64,000 nucleotides of DNA from Fragilaria radians (Eukaryota > Bacillariophyta > Fragilariophyceae > Fragilariales > Fragilariaceae), in assembly GCA_900642245.1 (NCBI GenBank), contig CAAAJI010000008.1:60528-124527 (forward strand), read 5' to 3'. Position numbers and translations under genes: made by a program. Below, one piece after another: positions 41,753 through 53,573 of the stretch (positions are counted from its first letter, which is position 1; the number at the start of each line of letters is the position of its first letter). The notes under the pieces are model-generated. The model was not told where the DNA came from, did not search any database, and saw only the letters and a list, made by a program, of their open reading frames with translations.

Positions 41753-43161
41753 ATGACTGTGTTATTGACGAAAAGAGAGGAACTGGAATCTAAACAAGAA
41801 TCTGTGAATGTACTGAGTAGTAACGAAAAGCATGTGAGCCCTAAATACAGTCACATCACGGCTTCCATTTCTCCCTTTACATATGGATTTCATGATTCGC
41901 AACTTGATCCCTTTGAGGCGCTATATTCTAATACAGTCGATCGACCGTGCTCTTCAGTCTGTGGGCACGATGAACTGGATTTCTTTTTGGTAGGTAACAA
42001 TATTCTTTGAGGCTCGAAATGAGTAGTATTTCCTCCCCCCTGTTATTGACTGCCAACGAATCTAGAAAAATATCTCGCTTCTCTTTCACACCAGAATGCA
42101 TCGATCTTACCTTGCCCATCTTTTCTTTACTTTACTAGAACTGTCGTCAGCCATTGTCGTTCTTTCGTCCACATGCATCTGCGGAGCATGACCCTGATGA
42201 CGACGTCGCTGAGTATACCCCATATCCTTCCTCATCTCCTCCACGACTCCCAGGAATGTATGACTTACCCACTCATTGTGAGTATTGTGGGGCTTCCCAT
42301 ACCGATCATTGTGATCCAAACACCTGTCAACGTCCAATTTTATTTTTTCGCAAGTTACGGCCGCCCTTTGCTTCGCCGGATTGGGAACCTCTACAGCGGC
42401 ATTCGCTGATTCGAATTCAGGCGGGAATGGAAACATCATCCAGTATGATATCGGATGGAGAAAAAGAGATTTTGGAACCAAAACAAGAAAACAGCGTTAT
42501 CCTTCATAATTTAACTGATCTGAATAATTCAATTACGTTTGATGTGACGAAAGGAACCACCCATACATTATCTCATGCCTTATCTACCGCAGAATCGACA
42601 TGTCCAACGTTGCATGTCAATGAAGATAACGATGAGACTGATCTAATCGATGTTGTCGATTCCAGGAAACTAGAAAATGGTTCAGGTGAAATTTCTCAGG
42701 TTGATTACGCAGAAAAGGGTTTCAAGGACTCTAATTTGGAGAATCCCGCCTTTGCAAATGGAGAGAATAACGAGATCCACGATAAACCAAGCGATAGAAT
42801 CGAGGCAGGTAAATTAGGCATCGCTGATGGGATGGGTGAGAAAAAAACAGATCGATTCATATGTAATTCTTCAATACAAGAAGATCGGGGGAACCACTTC
42901 GAGTCATTACATGATTTTCAAGATAAGGATGAATGTCATATCGATGGCCTACCCTGTAAGTTGGATCAGTACAAAACGATAAACTGTAGTTTGTCATCAA
43001 AGACATTCAGGGAAGATCTTAGATACCGAGAGCATTCATCGGAATCTCTGACAACATTTACATCTACACTATTCCTGACTAAATCCAGTCGATGGGAAGA
43101 GTTTGGCTTGACAAATATATTGGTTTCTCCATCAGAGGTAGAAATGGTGACTGCAATGTGA
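41753..43161 (+). CDS. Unrecognised protein with Cys/His cluster, two exons (419 aa)
   Basis: Exon 1 is 41753-41989 (79 codons). The donor reads GTAGGT, the intron is 41990-42138 (149 bp) and ends TTTACTAG. Exon 2 is 42139-43161. Both joints are phase 0. Around the splice junction the protein reads CSSVCGHDELDFFL|NCRQPLSFFRP. Then THCEYCGASHTDHCDPNTC (about residues 120-140) has closely spaced Cys and His that could bind zinc. LFFRKLRPPFASPDWEP follows. The remaining 250 residues are acidic and disordered. I know no family name. The layout suggests a small metal-binding module with a regulatory tail. Confidence 0.6.
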
Positions 43162-43937
43162 TAAGATTTGGAATTTCAATCTCAATTATGTAAATATGTA
43201 AATGAGAAGATGAAAAATAGAGTGAGCTTATGAAAACGAAGAGAGATCAAATCAATAGCCATAAAAGCAAAAAATAAAGTTTATTGAAAAAAACTATATC
43301 CTCTTTGTGATTGAGATGCAAACTGTAGATTGAAAAGCAATTCCATGTTCTGTTCTATTCACTTTGAATTATAGAGCATACTTTTCCTCGTTGTTGTCGC
43401 TATGAATTAATCAACTTTGATCTTCAACACATCTTCTCCGGCTTAGACATTTTCAAAACCTATAATGGGCAAAAATCATGTTGTTCAGCAGGATCAGACG
43501 TGACCGTTCAAAACAGTTACCACCAATTGGTGACTACATATTAGTTTCAAAGGTCGCGATGACGCATGTTGTATCTTGAACGTAGTATAGGCTGATATTG
43601 GTCTACTTTATGCATACACAAACATCAATGTCTTGATCGATTTATAAGGTTGCACCACAGCAGCATACCCTCAATTAGTGAATTTTTTCCATATTTCGAA
43701 TAGGTTTACAGAATCTGCATACAAGAAACAACAGTTAATCGACGATCCTGATACTCAGCTATAATGTGTGCTTAATAATGAATCTAAGCCTTTTATGTTG
43801 GTTCTACTTAGAGCTTTGGTCTACCTTACAGTGAGTGTACGGGTTCTCTGTACATATGACATATGATACGATCTTACCCAAAGAATTAACTTAGCAGTAT
43901 TGCTGGATTAATTCAAGGGAAAGTGAAGCGATGTAAT
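43162..43937. other. Intergenic DNA between convergent genes
   Basis: AT-rich. It should contain two 3' UTRs. No gene or repeat recognised. Confidence 0.45.
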
Positions 43938-44303
43938 TTACACCATGGGAACTCCCCAAGTTTTTCGCTCCACGGAATATCGACCATTTTTCTGCATGGC
44001 AAAGGCTGGTGGGTTGACACTCACTGACGGATTACAAGTTTTGATGACGGTTCCTGTGGCTCCTCCTAGCCCAGTGCTTTCATGTCTTGATTCATCGCAT
44101 GAGATGCCATCCAGTGCAAAGCAAACATCACATGCTGGTTGCAAGTATTCGTAACTCGTAGGAGTGGGAGGAGGAGCGCCAGTACCTGATACAGCTTTCA
44201 TACCATGCCCTCCTATCATGTCAATTACCATTTTACCATCTGAAATATCCTCATATCTTTCCGAAGAAGAGGATGCTTTGTTTGATGGATCAAATCGACT
44301 CAT
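43938..44303 (-). CDS. Small unrecognised protein (121 aa)
   Basis: Starts at the ATG at 44303 (MSRFDPSNKASSSSE). It is hydrophilic, with a Gly/Pro-rich middle (GTGAPPPTPTSYEY) and CDVCFALDGISCDESRHE, where three Cys and a His could bind metal. The C-terminus RYSVERKTWGVPMV is basic. The composition is protein-like and the frame has a credible start, but no family is recognised. Confidence 0.45.
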   Translation of the reverse strand: MSRFDPSNKASSSSERYEDISDGKMVIDMIGGHGMKAVSGTGAPPPTPTSYEYLQPACDVCFALDGISCDESRHESTGLGGATGTVIKTCNPSVSVNPPAFAMQKNGRYSVERKTWGVPMV

Positions 44304-46199
44304 TTCTCTCTGTAAGGAGTTGAAATCAAACTCAATATAAGTTTTGTTCTTTCGAGATTCAGCGGAGAGTCTTGTATCGTATAGGGAACGGCAACACGAT
44401 CGAGTAATTCGTAATCATAAGTTCAATTTTTGTGCAGTGAAAGCGAAGCACTTGGCAAACAATCCTACAACACAGATGAGGTTACAAGTTATGGATTAGA
44501 TTTGCTGTCCTAAAATAGGAGAATGCAATGCATACTTGAAATGAAAAATAAATTCAATTGCAGGACACTTAAAAGAAATATATTTAGAAATCGGCAAATC
44601 TTTGAAACTTTCACTGTTGGCTTTCCCTGTTGTGTCGTTGAAAGTTCCATAATAGAAATCTGGCTAATTTTGTTAATCTTGATACAATAGAGTCAACATG
44701 TCAAGAGAAGGAACGTAATTTGGCAAGCAAGGAATAGCTTTAGAAAGGCAATTAGAAGAAATGAAAATAGTCAAGCAAAAATTGTTAGCTATACGACTGG
44801 TTATTCTTTCCAATGTACAATTAGCTATAGGAATGAGCTCATCACTTTATTTGGGTATGAGCTATAGACTAAGGAATGGCTTAGACACAATATGAAATTC
44901 ATTTAATTGATGAAGCTTGCAGCTTTCCCAAACATAGTAGCTGCATCCCGAGAAAAATAGTTTGCCGCGTACATCCTTTATCAAATCTTTATCCGTTACT
45001 ACAGCATACACTTGTGGCATCTGCTCAATATTGTAGCTCGGTGTGATAAATGTTCATAGCTGTAGAGTAACTCATTGGGTGCATTACCAGTGAGATACAA
45101 AGAATATTTCCCCTTAAAACATTGCTTGTTTTAAGATGTTCTGAATTTAGCTCTAGCATCAAGTTCCATATCATTTTATGATTTATTGTTTTGAGTTCGC
45201 TCTCTAGCAAAATTCATAGTGGTAAGATTTTGTTTTTGTTAATGACGTGAAGGAATATCTTGTTCAGGCAGTAACGTATAATTATCACTTAAGGTTTTTG
45301 GTGCTATCTTCCACAACTCATTGTAGTCTAGATTTACACCAGCCGTAGCCCCTTGAGTCAAAAGTCTTTCACAAAAGAAAGGACTGAAACCATAATGAGG
45401 AATCAACGGTTTCATTGTCTCTTGAACTGTTTCAATCATTCTTGTGGAGTCTTCAGTCATAATAATATCCCATGATTGTACAGCATTTGCAGATAATGCT
45501 TACATTCCTAGTGTTTTATGGTATTGAGTTTGGGTAGAATAATTGGTGATTTTTTTATCTCCTCATTTTGGGTATTATCTTGATAATCCTTTCTTCTTGG
45601 TCTTTGTTTGCTTGGAGGGAGGAGTCGTTGATTTGGACAAAAGTCAACAGTGTCTTGAATATCTCTTTCGTTAATGAACCCGCCTCTAGCTTCGCTTTGC
45701 TGTGAGATTGGATAGTTTCGGCAATTTAAATCAGGATCCTGTATTGTTTCTGTTATACCGCCTAATTGAACTTGGTCTAACATTAGAGGTTTATCACTTC
45801 TCTTACCTTCTTCAGTTTATCAGCTATGAGTTGTGCTCCTTTGTGAATTGCCCATCATTTGCGGTATCAGTGCCATTTTGTCTCATTGAGTTTAGTTTTT
45901 CCATTGTTTCTGTGGTATTTAGTTTGTTCTGTGTTTACTGGCTTGACGTAGCTCCTCTAGTGGTTTTTACCTTGTTTTCCTTAGAATTTTGGCTGATTCA
46001 GGTCCTTTCTTGCCCCTGAATATGTCTAATTATAATTCACTCTTAAGAGATGCAAGTGCTTGGGCCAAGATTTGATAGATCATTCTGCCTGATAGCTAAT
46101 TTTGATCTCCTCTTTGTCTAATAAATTGATGCTTCCCATTTTCTGGTCACTTGATGCGTAACTGCTTGTAACAATTCTTTCAATATCCTGCATCAAGGT
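44304..46199. other. Long gap with a possible decayed minus-strand element gene
   Basis: 44304-45200 shows nothing. On the minus strand, 46236 down to 45239 reads as broken protein-like stretches: MGIQEKADTLMQDIERIVTS, then EARGGFINERDIQDTVDF (45508-45783), then IPHYGFSPFFCERLL (45239-45460), with stops and shifts between them. This lies directly downstream of R1 copy F in the same orientation. I do not recognise a domain. Confidence 0.35.
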
Positions 46200-46730
46200 A
46201 TCTGCCTTCTCTTGGATCCCCATAGTGACAGAAGTGTTGATAATTAGCTTTTTCTGGTGTGATTGTTGTAGAAGTCATTACTGCTGCTGTTATTGGAGCG
46301 TCAAAAGATTGTTGTTTTTGTTGGAGAATCAACGCTGTACCGAAATAAATGTTGTTGTTGGTGCAAAGTCAATATTATTGTTCCGTTAACTTTAATTCTG
46401 TGTATTCTTTACATTTATGAAAGTTTCAGAAATTGACATAACAGTCATTCCATACATTATAATTAGAAAGATAGATTAAGAAGTATGAAAAATCTTTTTC
46501 CTCATTTTAATAGAATGATTATTTCCAATGTCTTGAAGAAATTTCATATTAGTTGCAGATTACTATCACAATCAAGGGAGGGGACTGCAATGAAAATTTC
46601 AAAAGCATTTGCATGACAAAGTGCTTTAAAATAATCTATAGTTTACAATCGAAAGTCTCTACAAAACTCTAGTTTCGAATTTTTGGAGGAATATAGAATG
46701 TAGTTATTATTGTTACTTAGTCCTGTAGAT
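46200..46730 (-). repeat. R1 dispersed repeat, copy F (reverse orientation)
   Basis: Read on the minus strand it has TTCTATATTCCTCCAAAAAT, CGATTGTAAACTATAG, TATTGACTTTGCACCAACAA, GACGCTCCAATAACAGCAGC and AATGACTTCTACAACAATC, in the same order as copies B, C and E. Past the point where other copies continue, F runs into a protein-like, broken frame. Confidence 0.65.
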
Positions 46731-46818
46731 TTGGTGCTCAGATTTAATAATTTGACACAACAATCTGAAGGCTTTCGGATTTCATCCATTTTTTAGTACC
46801 AAGGTTGCTGCTTATCTC

Positions 46819-48150
46819 ATGTCAATTTCGGTCGAATTCATCACAACTATTGCAATTGCGATTGTCGCAATGTTGGTATGGTCCTTAACATCCTCTTCAT
46901 GGGACTTTGAGGCCGCTGGTCCCTGTATTTACGAAATGAATCCTGCTATATCCACAGGGTTCGGTGATGGGAGTGTCATCCATCCCTGTGATTGTTTTTC
47001 GGAAACATATCTCGAAGCTCGTACGAAATTTCGTCGTGCAGCTCAAGCATTGGGTGTCAAGGTAACATCGAAGACTGTATTTAAAAATTATACTCTAGAT
47101 ATCGTACATATTCCTGGAGATACATCAGATTTGATTGTTCATACAAGTGGTGTTCATGGTGTGGAGGGATATGCTGGATCAGCCATACAAATTGCATTAT
47201 TACAAGTATGGAAGAATACAACCAAGAAACAAAAGAAACAACGGAAACGAAATAAACAACAAAATGAAGGACGTCCATCTCTTCTTTTGTTTCATGCAGT
47301 CAATCCATATGGAATGGAAAAATATCGTCGTTTCAATGAGAATAATGTCGATTTGAATCGGAATGGAATTCATGACTTTTCTCGTGTACGCTCTCCTCCA
47401 GATGACAGATATGCAAATTACATCACTTTGGATTCAGTATTTAATCCAACTCAGCCATTTCGATTTGGCTTCCTAATAGAAATGATTCCCCTTTTAATTC
47501 GATATGGTTTCGATACCTTAAAACAAGCTATGGTAACTGGACAATATCATAAACCCTCGGGTATATTCTATGGTGGATCGAAATTGGAAGCTAGCAACCG
47601 CATGCTTTATCAATATTGTCAAGCATTTCTGCGATCCTTTCCAGTCACAGGAAAGACGACTTGGATCAATGTTCATACTGGTTTAGGTCCCTCAGGAGTA
47701 GATACCTTGCTATTGGCAAATCAGATCCCAAAAGATACCCACAAATCGAGTGAAAGTTCTCCTTCTCTTCCACTGGATGAAATTTCTCGTATCTTTAAAG
47801 GGTCATTAATTCCAAAATCTACCGGTGGAGATGACGTTCAAAAGGGATATGATCTTGTGGAGGGTACTACCGAACAGCTGGTACGACCACTCTTCCCCAT
47901 GGAATCCTCCTCTCAGGATTTGTTCTTGACACAAGAATTCGGAACGATACCGTCAATACTCGTTGGACGGGCTATGATTTTGGAGAATTATTTTCATCAT
48001 CATCACTTTAATGATCCTGGATTATTTTTGACTCATTCTAAGGCAGCGTCCAAAAGGCTCCGTGATGCATTCTATCCTCGAACTAAAAAATGGCGAGCTT
48101 CGATATTGCAAAGGGGACTACGTGTCGTCCAACAAGCAGCCGAGAGATGA
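46819..48150 (+). CDS. DUF2817 / M14-like zinc hydrolase with N-terminal membrane anchor
   Basis: Single exon, 443 residues. A hydrophobic segment (about 6-24, EFITTIAIAIVAMLVW) is a signal anchor. The catalytic region follows carboxypeptidase M14 logic: HTSGVHGVEGYAGSA gives His113 and Glu116 as zinc ligands, FNENNVDLNRN the conserved Asn-Arg pair, INVHTGLGPSG the third ligand His286, and QEFGT the catalytic Glu373. This is the DUF2817 subset seen in bacteria and algae, of uncertain substrate (peptide or acyl-amide bonds). A Lys/Arg/Gln-rich insertion (about 132-150) interrupts the fold between the first two motifs. A location in the secretory system, facing the lumen or outside, is inferred. 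Confidence 0.8.
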   Translation: MSISVEFITTIAIAIVAMLVWSLTSSSWDFEAAGPCIYEMNPAISTGFGDGSVIHPCDCFSETYLEARTKFRRAAQALGVKVTSKTVFKNYTLDIVHIPGDTSDLIVHTSGVHGVEGYAGSAIQIALLQVWKNTTKKQKKQRKRNKQQNEGRPSLLLFHAVNPYGMEKYRRFNENNVDLNRNGIHDFSRVRSPPDDRYANYITLDSVFNPTQPFRFGFLIEMIPLLIRYGFDTLKQAMVTGQYHKPSGIFYGGSKLEASNRMLYQYCQAFLRSFPVTGKTTWINVHTGLGPSGVDTLLLANQIPKDTHKSSESSPSLPLDEISRIFKGSLIPKSTGGDDVQKGYDLVEGTTEQLVRPLFPMESSSQDLFLTQEFGTIPSILVGRAMILENYFHHHHFNDPGLFLTHSKAASKRLRDAFYPRTKKWRASILQRGLRVVQQAAER

Positions 48151-48541
48151 TTAAAGGAAGAGAACAGAATGTTTGTTATCTACCCTTATTAATTTTCATG
48201 TTATTTTTGTATTCTTATCAATTTCTTTTTCCTGCCTACGGTTGTTGCAAATGCTTTTGAACTTGTTGCATGATTTCATGTTTTCTACAAGCAAATATCA
48301 CGTTACTACTCTTCCGTTTAAGGATATTCTGCATGCACCTTGGTGTCAAACATCGCACATGGAGTGTTATTTTAATTGCCAAATAATTTAGCAGCGATGG
48401 ACATCAATCGAATCAAAGTACATTATTCAGTGTAATTGTAAATTCAAGTCTCCATTGTTTCATCACAACGATTATGTTTCCACATTTATTACAAGATAGC
48501 ATCCTACATAGACGGTGGTACTAAGTCAATTAGTTGATCAA
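48151..48541. other. Intergenic DNA between convergent genes
   Basis: Two 3' UTRs are expected. No gene, repeat or RNA seen. Confidence 0.45.
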
Positions 48542-49705
48542 TTAGCACTGCGCTCTGTGGGGACTTATCACTTTGAAACCTGCTACGGCAAGCACTTCTT
48601 CTTCAGACAACACTCCAGATAATTCAAGAGCCTTTCTTTGATCATATCCTTGCTTGAGGAATGTTACGTTTGAAAGTCTTGACATTCCTCCACGTAGGGA
48701 TTCCTTCATAGTGCTACGGGTACTAGCTCCAATGGTAGCGTGTTGTTGCTCCCTCCTCGTATTACTTCGATTACTACTTCCAAAAAAGTTTTTATACCAT
48801 GTAGCGTCGGGAATAGGTAGCATCGTCCTGACTTCGTAAGGATCATCCTCGTACGAATTATCTTTTTTTCTCCTTCTTGATTCTCTCGTACTTGTTGGCT
48901 TGGCAACTTCCGCCTCCGGAATCTCATTTACGAAAAACCGGTTACCGTAACGTGGAGTATCCGGATAGTAGTCATCCACATCATGAGGTGGAATGGGTAA
49001 ATCCAAAATGCAAGTAGGTGATTGAGTATCCTGAAGATCATAATCATCGCCTTTTTGTTTGCTCTTGAAAACTTGGTTTCGACATCGTTTCTGCTGTTCT
49101 ATCCAATCGCATTCGCCAAATTTGCCAAATTGAGCTTTGAGCTTTCTCAGTTTAGCACGATTCCCTCTGACAATAGTTTTCTGTATAGATTGCTTTTGCA
49201 TTCGATGTTGCTGTCTATCGGCCTTCACTGTTTCCGCAGGATTGATTAGCCATTCTTCATCAACGTTATCTCCGCAATCTCTTTGCCCCAATGTGAGTTC
49301 TCCTACTTCGTCTCCGATAAAAAATATGTCGTAGCTGTTGTCATCCACTATAGAATCCTCAAATAAGTCAACTATTGAAAGATTTTGATCATCGACTTTG
49401 CAATGGTAATTTTCATACATTTCGGATGTATTCACATCGATCCAAAGCTCTGGTCCAACATGTCGGCGATTTTCATCTTCTGACATGGATTCTTGTGTGC
49501 TCGTTTCCTGGACTCTAGATAGAAAGGAACTTATTTCAATGTCAGACGGAGATTCCGCTGAAAAGTTCCTAATCAAACTCCCACTCATATTGTAGGAACA
49601 TGTAATTTCATCTTCGTTGTTGAAGTGCTGTATGTCTTGATACCCACAAGGAATATCTTGGTGAGGCGTTGAACCAAACGAAGATGTAGCATTCATGGAT
49701 ACCAT
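48542..49705 (-). CDS. Unrecognised acidic/disordered protein (387 aa)
   Basis: Single exon from the ATG at 49705. No family recognised. Residues 1-160 are acidic and Ser-rich, 165-215 are basic and probably helical (KQSIQKTIVRGNRAKLRKLK), then PTCILDLPIPPHDVDDYYPD, and a C-terminal block with RTMLPIPDATWYKNFFGSS, then SRLSNVTFLKQGYDQRKALE and GVLSEEEVLAVAGFKV. The ordered short motifs at the end look like binding elements. A nuclear location is possible from the basic stretches (SRRRKKD). Function unknown. Confidence 0.55.
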   Translation of the reverse strand: MVSMNATSSFGSTPHQDIPCGYQDIQHFNNEDEITCSYNMSGSLIRNFSAESPSDIEISSFLSRVQETSTQESMSEDENRRHVGPELWIDVNTSEMYENYHCKVDDQNLSIVDLFEDSIVDDNSYDIFFIGDEVGELTLGQRDCGDNVDEEWLINPAETVKADRQQHRMQKQSIQKTIVRGNRAKLRKLKAQFGKFGECDWIEQQKRCRNQVFKSKQKGDDYDLQDTQSPTCILDLPIPPHDVDDYYPDTPRYGNRFFVNEIPEAEVAKPTSTRESRRRKKDNSYEDDPYEVRTMLPIPDATWYKNFFGSSNRSNTRREQQHATIGASTRSTMKESLRGGMSRLSNVTFLKQGYDQRKALELSGVLSEEEVLAVAGFKVISPHRAQC

Positions 49706-50248
49706 ACTTTTCTGTTTTAAGATAGACAGGGGAGTTCCATATTTTTGTGTATAAAGGTATTGCTTGGTAGGTCATGGAAGCAGCAAAATAAGTTGAGCGA
49801 TGGAAACGGATTCTGACAATAGGCACAAATTTGACAGTTTTTTTAACATGGTTCTAAATGTTTCCTCCGCTAAAATATGAGAAATTGATCGGCATCCACG
49901 AAACGTGTGTGACAGTATAGTAAACAAATTTAGTCCAACACCATAATATCGCTAGAACTACTGGAATACTAGCAGTCGGTACCTGTTGTAGTTTCGTCGT
50001 CTCATGAAAATTCGGAACAGTTGGGGTGACAATAGGACATCATCATTCCTTCATCAATATAGCACATCCCAGTTCGGATCGAATTTCTTGGTGGGATTCG
50101 ATTTTGGCGTCCCTATTCTAAATTCCTTTGGGCATGAAGAAAGAATACATCATTCCTTCGTCTCTTCGTTTTCCCCTTCTTCTTTGACATTTTCCAAAAA
50201 AAAGACTTGGACTGAAGTAAAAAGCTTCAAGGATACAAAAAACGTATC
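49706..50248. other. Divergent promoter region
   Basis: This gap lies between the minus-strand gene start at 49705 and the first DBT exon. An open frame at 50004-50285 crosses the DBT first exon in a different phase and is not supported. Confidence 0.4.
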
Positions 50249-51946
50249 ATGTGGATTAGAAGCAGTGTCCTTTCATCCAAGGTGAGTCAATTCGAGAAGA
50301 GGAGACGCGAGGAGTCAATAAGGGGGGGTAGGGAATCAAATCAGTTAAAAGAAACATCGAACAAAAGTTTTGTCACTTTGCCCTAATCCTGTGTCCTTTT
50401 CTTATACATGTAGGTAGTGAACTCACCAATGATGTTTCGAACATTTCAAGGAAGTAGCAACACCATTTTAAGGAAATACTATAGTGTATTGCCATCTAGG
50501 CATTCGCCTTTACAACATCTTCCAATTTGGGGAAAAGTTGAATGTACCTACCGTTTCAAGTCATCTATGCCATTGTATGACGATGATCATTCAAACAAAG
50601 AACGTATTCCATTTATATTAGCAGATATCGGAGAGGGCATTGCTGAGGTTGAAGTCCTCCAATGGTTTGTCCAACCTGGAGATCACGTCAAACAATTTGA
50701 CAAGGTTTGCGAAGTTCAATCGGACAAGGCAACTGTAGAGATCACTAGTCGATATGAGGGAATTGTTGAATCATTAGCAGACTCAAATGACATGATTCGT
50801 GTTGGATCACCACTGCTTCACTTTTGGGTTGAATCCAAAGCAAATGACCAACTTTCTTTGTCGCCAAAGGGAACTATGCACAATCAAGATTTTGAGCAAG
50901 ATAAATTACGAATTCCTGTACTTCCCTCATCCTATGAACGACCCAAAATGTTGGCAACTCCTGCAGTACGGAAACTTTGTCGAGAATATAATTTGGATCT
51001 TGGGAATGTAGTAGGGACTGGTCCGAATGGACGAGTCTTAAAGGCAGATGTCCTGCAGATTTTGCAAAATTCGGGACGCATTGACGTTACAAGTTCTTTT
51101 CTAGAAACAAGTCCTATCAAGCCTATTACTTTGGATGAGACAGACGCCATGACCACGTCAAATCAGTCGACTGACGAGACGGTACCCATTCGAGGATACA
51201 ATAGGCTCATGGTCAAAACGATGATAGAATCCTTATCTATACCACATATGTGCTACGCAGATGAGATCAATATGAGTCAAGTATTGGTAGCACGTAAGGC
51301 TGTAGAGGGTATTAAATTATCAATTCTCCCCTTTGCCATCAAAGCTGCATCGTTGGCAATATTGGATTACCCAATTATGAATTCGAGTTTAAATCTTGAG
51401 GAGATGACTATTACATTTCATGCAAATCACAATATTGGTATCGCAATGGACACTCCACGAGGTTTGACTGTTCCTGTCATTCATGGATGCCAAAAATTGT
51501 CAATTGTTGATATTGCCAAGGAACTTGATCGCCTAAAGGCTCAGGTAAGGAAACTGATTGCTCATCGAGACAAAATTTCATATTCAAAGAAAACATTACT
51601 TATGATGAAATAATATTCACTCCCCCCTCCTCCGCAGGCATTGGCAGGACATTTGACAGAAGCGGATATTTCGGGTGCTACCTTTACACTTAGTAATATT
51701 GGGGCCATTGGTGGCACCTACATGTCTCCCATTGTGGCAGCACCTCAAGTAGCGATTGGTGCCATGGGGAAGATTCAACGACTTCCTCGATTTATTGATG
51801 CAGATAGGGTGGAAGAAGTTCATATCATGCAGATTTCTTGGGGCGGAGATCACAGAGTTATAGATGGAGCAACCATGGCTAGATTTTCGAACCAATGGAA
51901 AGCCTTGATGGAGAATCCCATGTCTATGTTGTTTCGGATGAAATAG
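50249..51946 (+). CDS. DBT: Branched-chain 2-oxoacid dehydrogenase E2 (lipoamide acyltransferase), three exons
   Basis: Exon 1 is 50249-50281 (MWIRSSVLSSK), intron 50282-50413. Exon 2 is 50414-51544, intron 51545-51637. Exon 3 is 51638-51946. All junctions are phase 0, giving 490 residues. The N-terminus is a basic, Ser-rich mitochondrial presequence. Without exon 1, translation could begin at 50429. The lipoyl domain (about 75-150) has DIGEGIAEVEVLQW and the lipoylated Lys116 in QSDKATVEI. The E1/E3-binding domain is at about 190-226 (ATPAVRKLCREYNLDL). The acyltransferase core has RGLTVPVIH, SNIGAIGGTYMSPI and the catalytic DHRVIDG (His460, Asp464). GEGIAEVEV and SWGGDHRVIDGA favour the branched-chain enzyme over pyruvate or 2-oxoglutarate E2. 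It transfers acyl groups to CoA in Leu, Ile and Val breakdown. Confidence 0.92.
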
Positions 51947-53442
51947 CTTTGTCAACAAATCACCAAATAGAATTGAGTACGATAATTACAGGATGTCTCA
52001 CCTGTTCTGTCAATCATGTGTATGTCCTGGATTGTAGATTGTGGATTTTGGGTTATTCACTTTAGCGTCCCTTTCCATTTTTTTGTCATCAACAAAAACA
52101 CACTTATCTGTCCCCTTTGTGGCATAAAACTTTGAATTGTATTCCATAGTACTGACTTATCTTTAAATATTTCAATCATTCAAATGCTGGTTTATGTATA
52201 ACATTAAGAAGTTTACTAGATTTATCACTCTCTTGCAATGATTCCTAAACATCCTGGTGTTGCTTGAGACGGAAGATTGCTAGTTACTTGCTTTGCATCC
52301 ATGTACACTATCGTTTCTTGAAACATAAATGTTGTACATTCTTTCTTTGACCATCAACGTTATCACGCTTTTTAAAACTAAATTCTATTTTCAGAGACAA
52401 ATCTTGCGACCCTAAAAGAGTATTGCAATTTTGGAACTACTTAATATACAAATTTGACGTTGATCCTTTGACGCCTGTACTATTGGGTGACTCAATGTAT
52501 GAGTGGTATTAATCTCAAATGTTTGATGAAGTCATTACTTGCTGGTAGAATGGTATGCCTACTCCAATTATTCGCTGCTGGTGTGATTTTATTGCCCTTT
52601 GAGTGGGTCTGAGAATCCAATCATATCTTTCTTTTGATTTTCAATTTTGTTGGGTTGATAATTCTAGTTTGCTAAGAATTGTTTGGTTGTGGATTCCGAT
52701 TGTGAGTAGAAAGTATCCTGGTAGAATCTCATTATGATTTTTAATTCGTTTTGAACTTATCAATGCTTCTACGAACTTAGACCTGGACATAGTATGCTTT
52801 CGTCTTGAAGACATCGTGTTTGGTATCTATCTTGTTAAGTGTTTGGCTAGTAGCTTTGAGCTATAGAGCGGTAGATGCTTGATTTTCTGCTCAAATCTCT
52901 CATTGTCATATGTCTTAACACATCATCAGACCAAACTGTATCATATTTGGTAGTTGTGTTAGAGATCTTAGATTAAGTATTTGTGAATGATTATTTAAAT
53001 AGAATGCACCGGAAAAATAAAAATGTTTCATCTTTTGAGTACATTCTCCTATTTCTGATAAAGCCTGGGATCTAAACATCTTGACCCAACAGAGCCTGAA
53101 GTCCCAATTCAAATGGAAGCCTATGCATTTCCCCACTCAGCTTAGTGTTTGTTTACCCTTTGCCAACAGCAACGTGTGATCCTTCCCACTGTGGCTTCCA
53201 TACGATTGATGCAAGATCTGTAACAAAGGGCTTCATTTGAATCTGATCCGCCTTCTTTTCTCACCGAGTCTTGACTGGCTAATTTTCATTATGATAATGT
53301 GTTTATAGCAGTCTGTTGTTTATCATCTCCTGGCTATGCGGACATGTCAAATATCCTTTGACTTTTCTTTATTTATTACAAAACATTTAAATCATATAAA
53401 ATTTGGTGAAGCATTAATACCACCTAAATTCTAGCTTGCAAC

Positions 53443-53482
53443 CTGAAAAACAACAACCATTGTGTTTTCAGCTGTTGTTGTT
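53443..53482. repeat. Inverted repeat, AACAACA / TGTTGTT hairpin
   Basis: AAAACAACAAC and GTTGTTGTTTT face each other across about 14 bases. A similar arrangement (AAAACAACAG, CTGTTTTGTTG) is seen near 54095-54135, suggesting related decayed sequences. Confidence 0.45.
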
Positions 53483-53573
53483 TTAACTGTGCTAATATAT
53501 ATGGTAGATTATTTATATCATGACGCTGGAAGAGAAATGTTAAATGACTTTGCCTCTCAAAAGTGACCAAAAG

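Noticed and set aside
50004..50285. Long upstream frame as DBT exon 1
   Set aside because: Its phase at the GTGAGT donor does not match exon 2; the short frame beginning at 50249 does.
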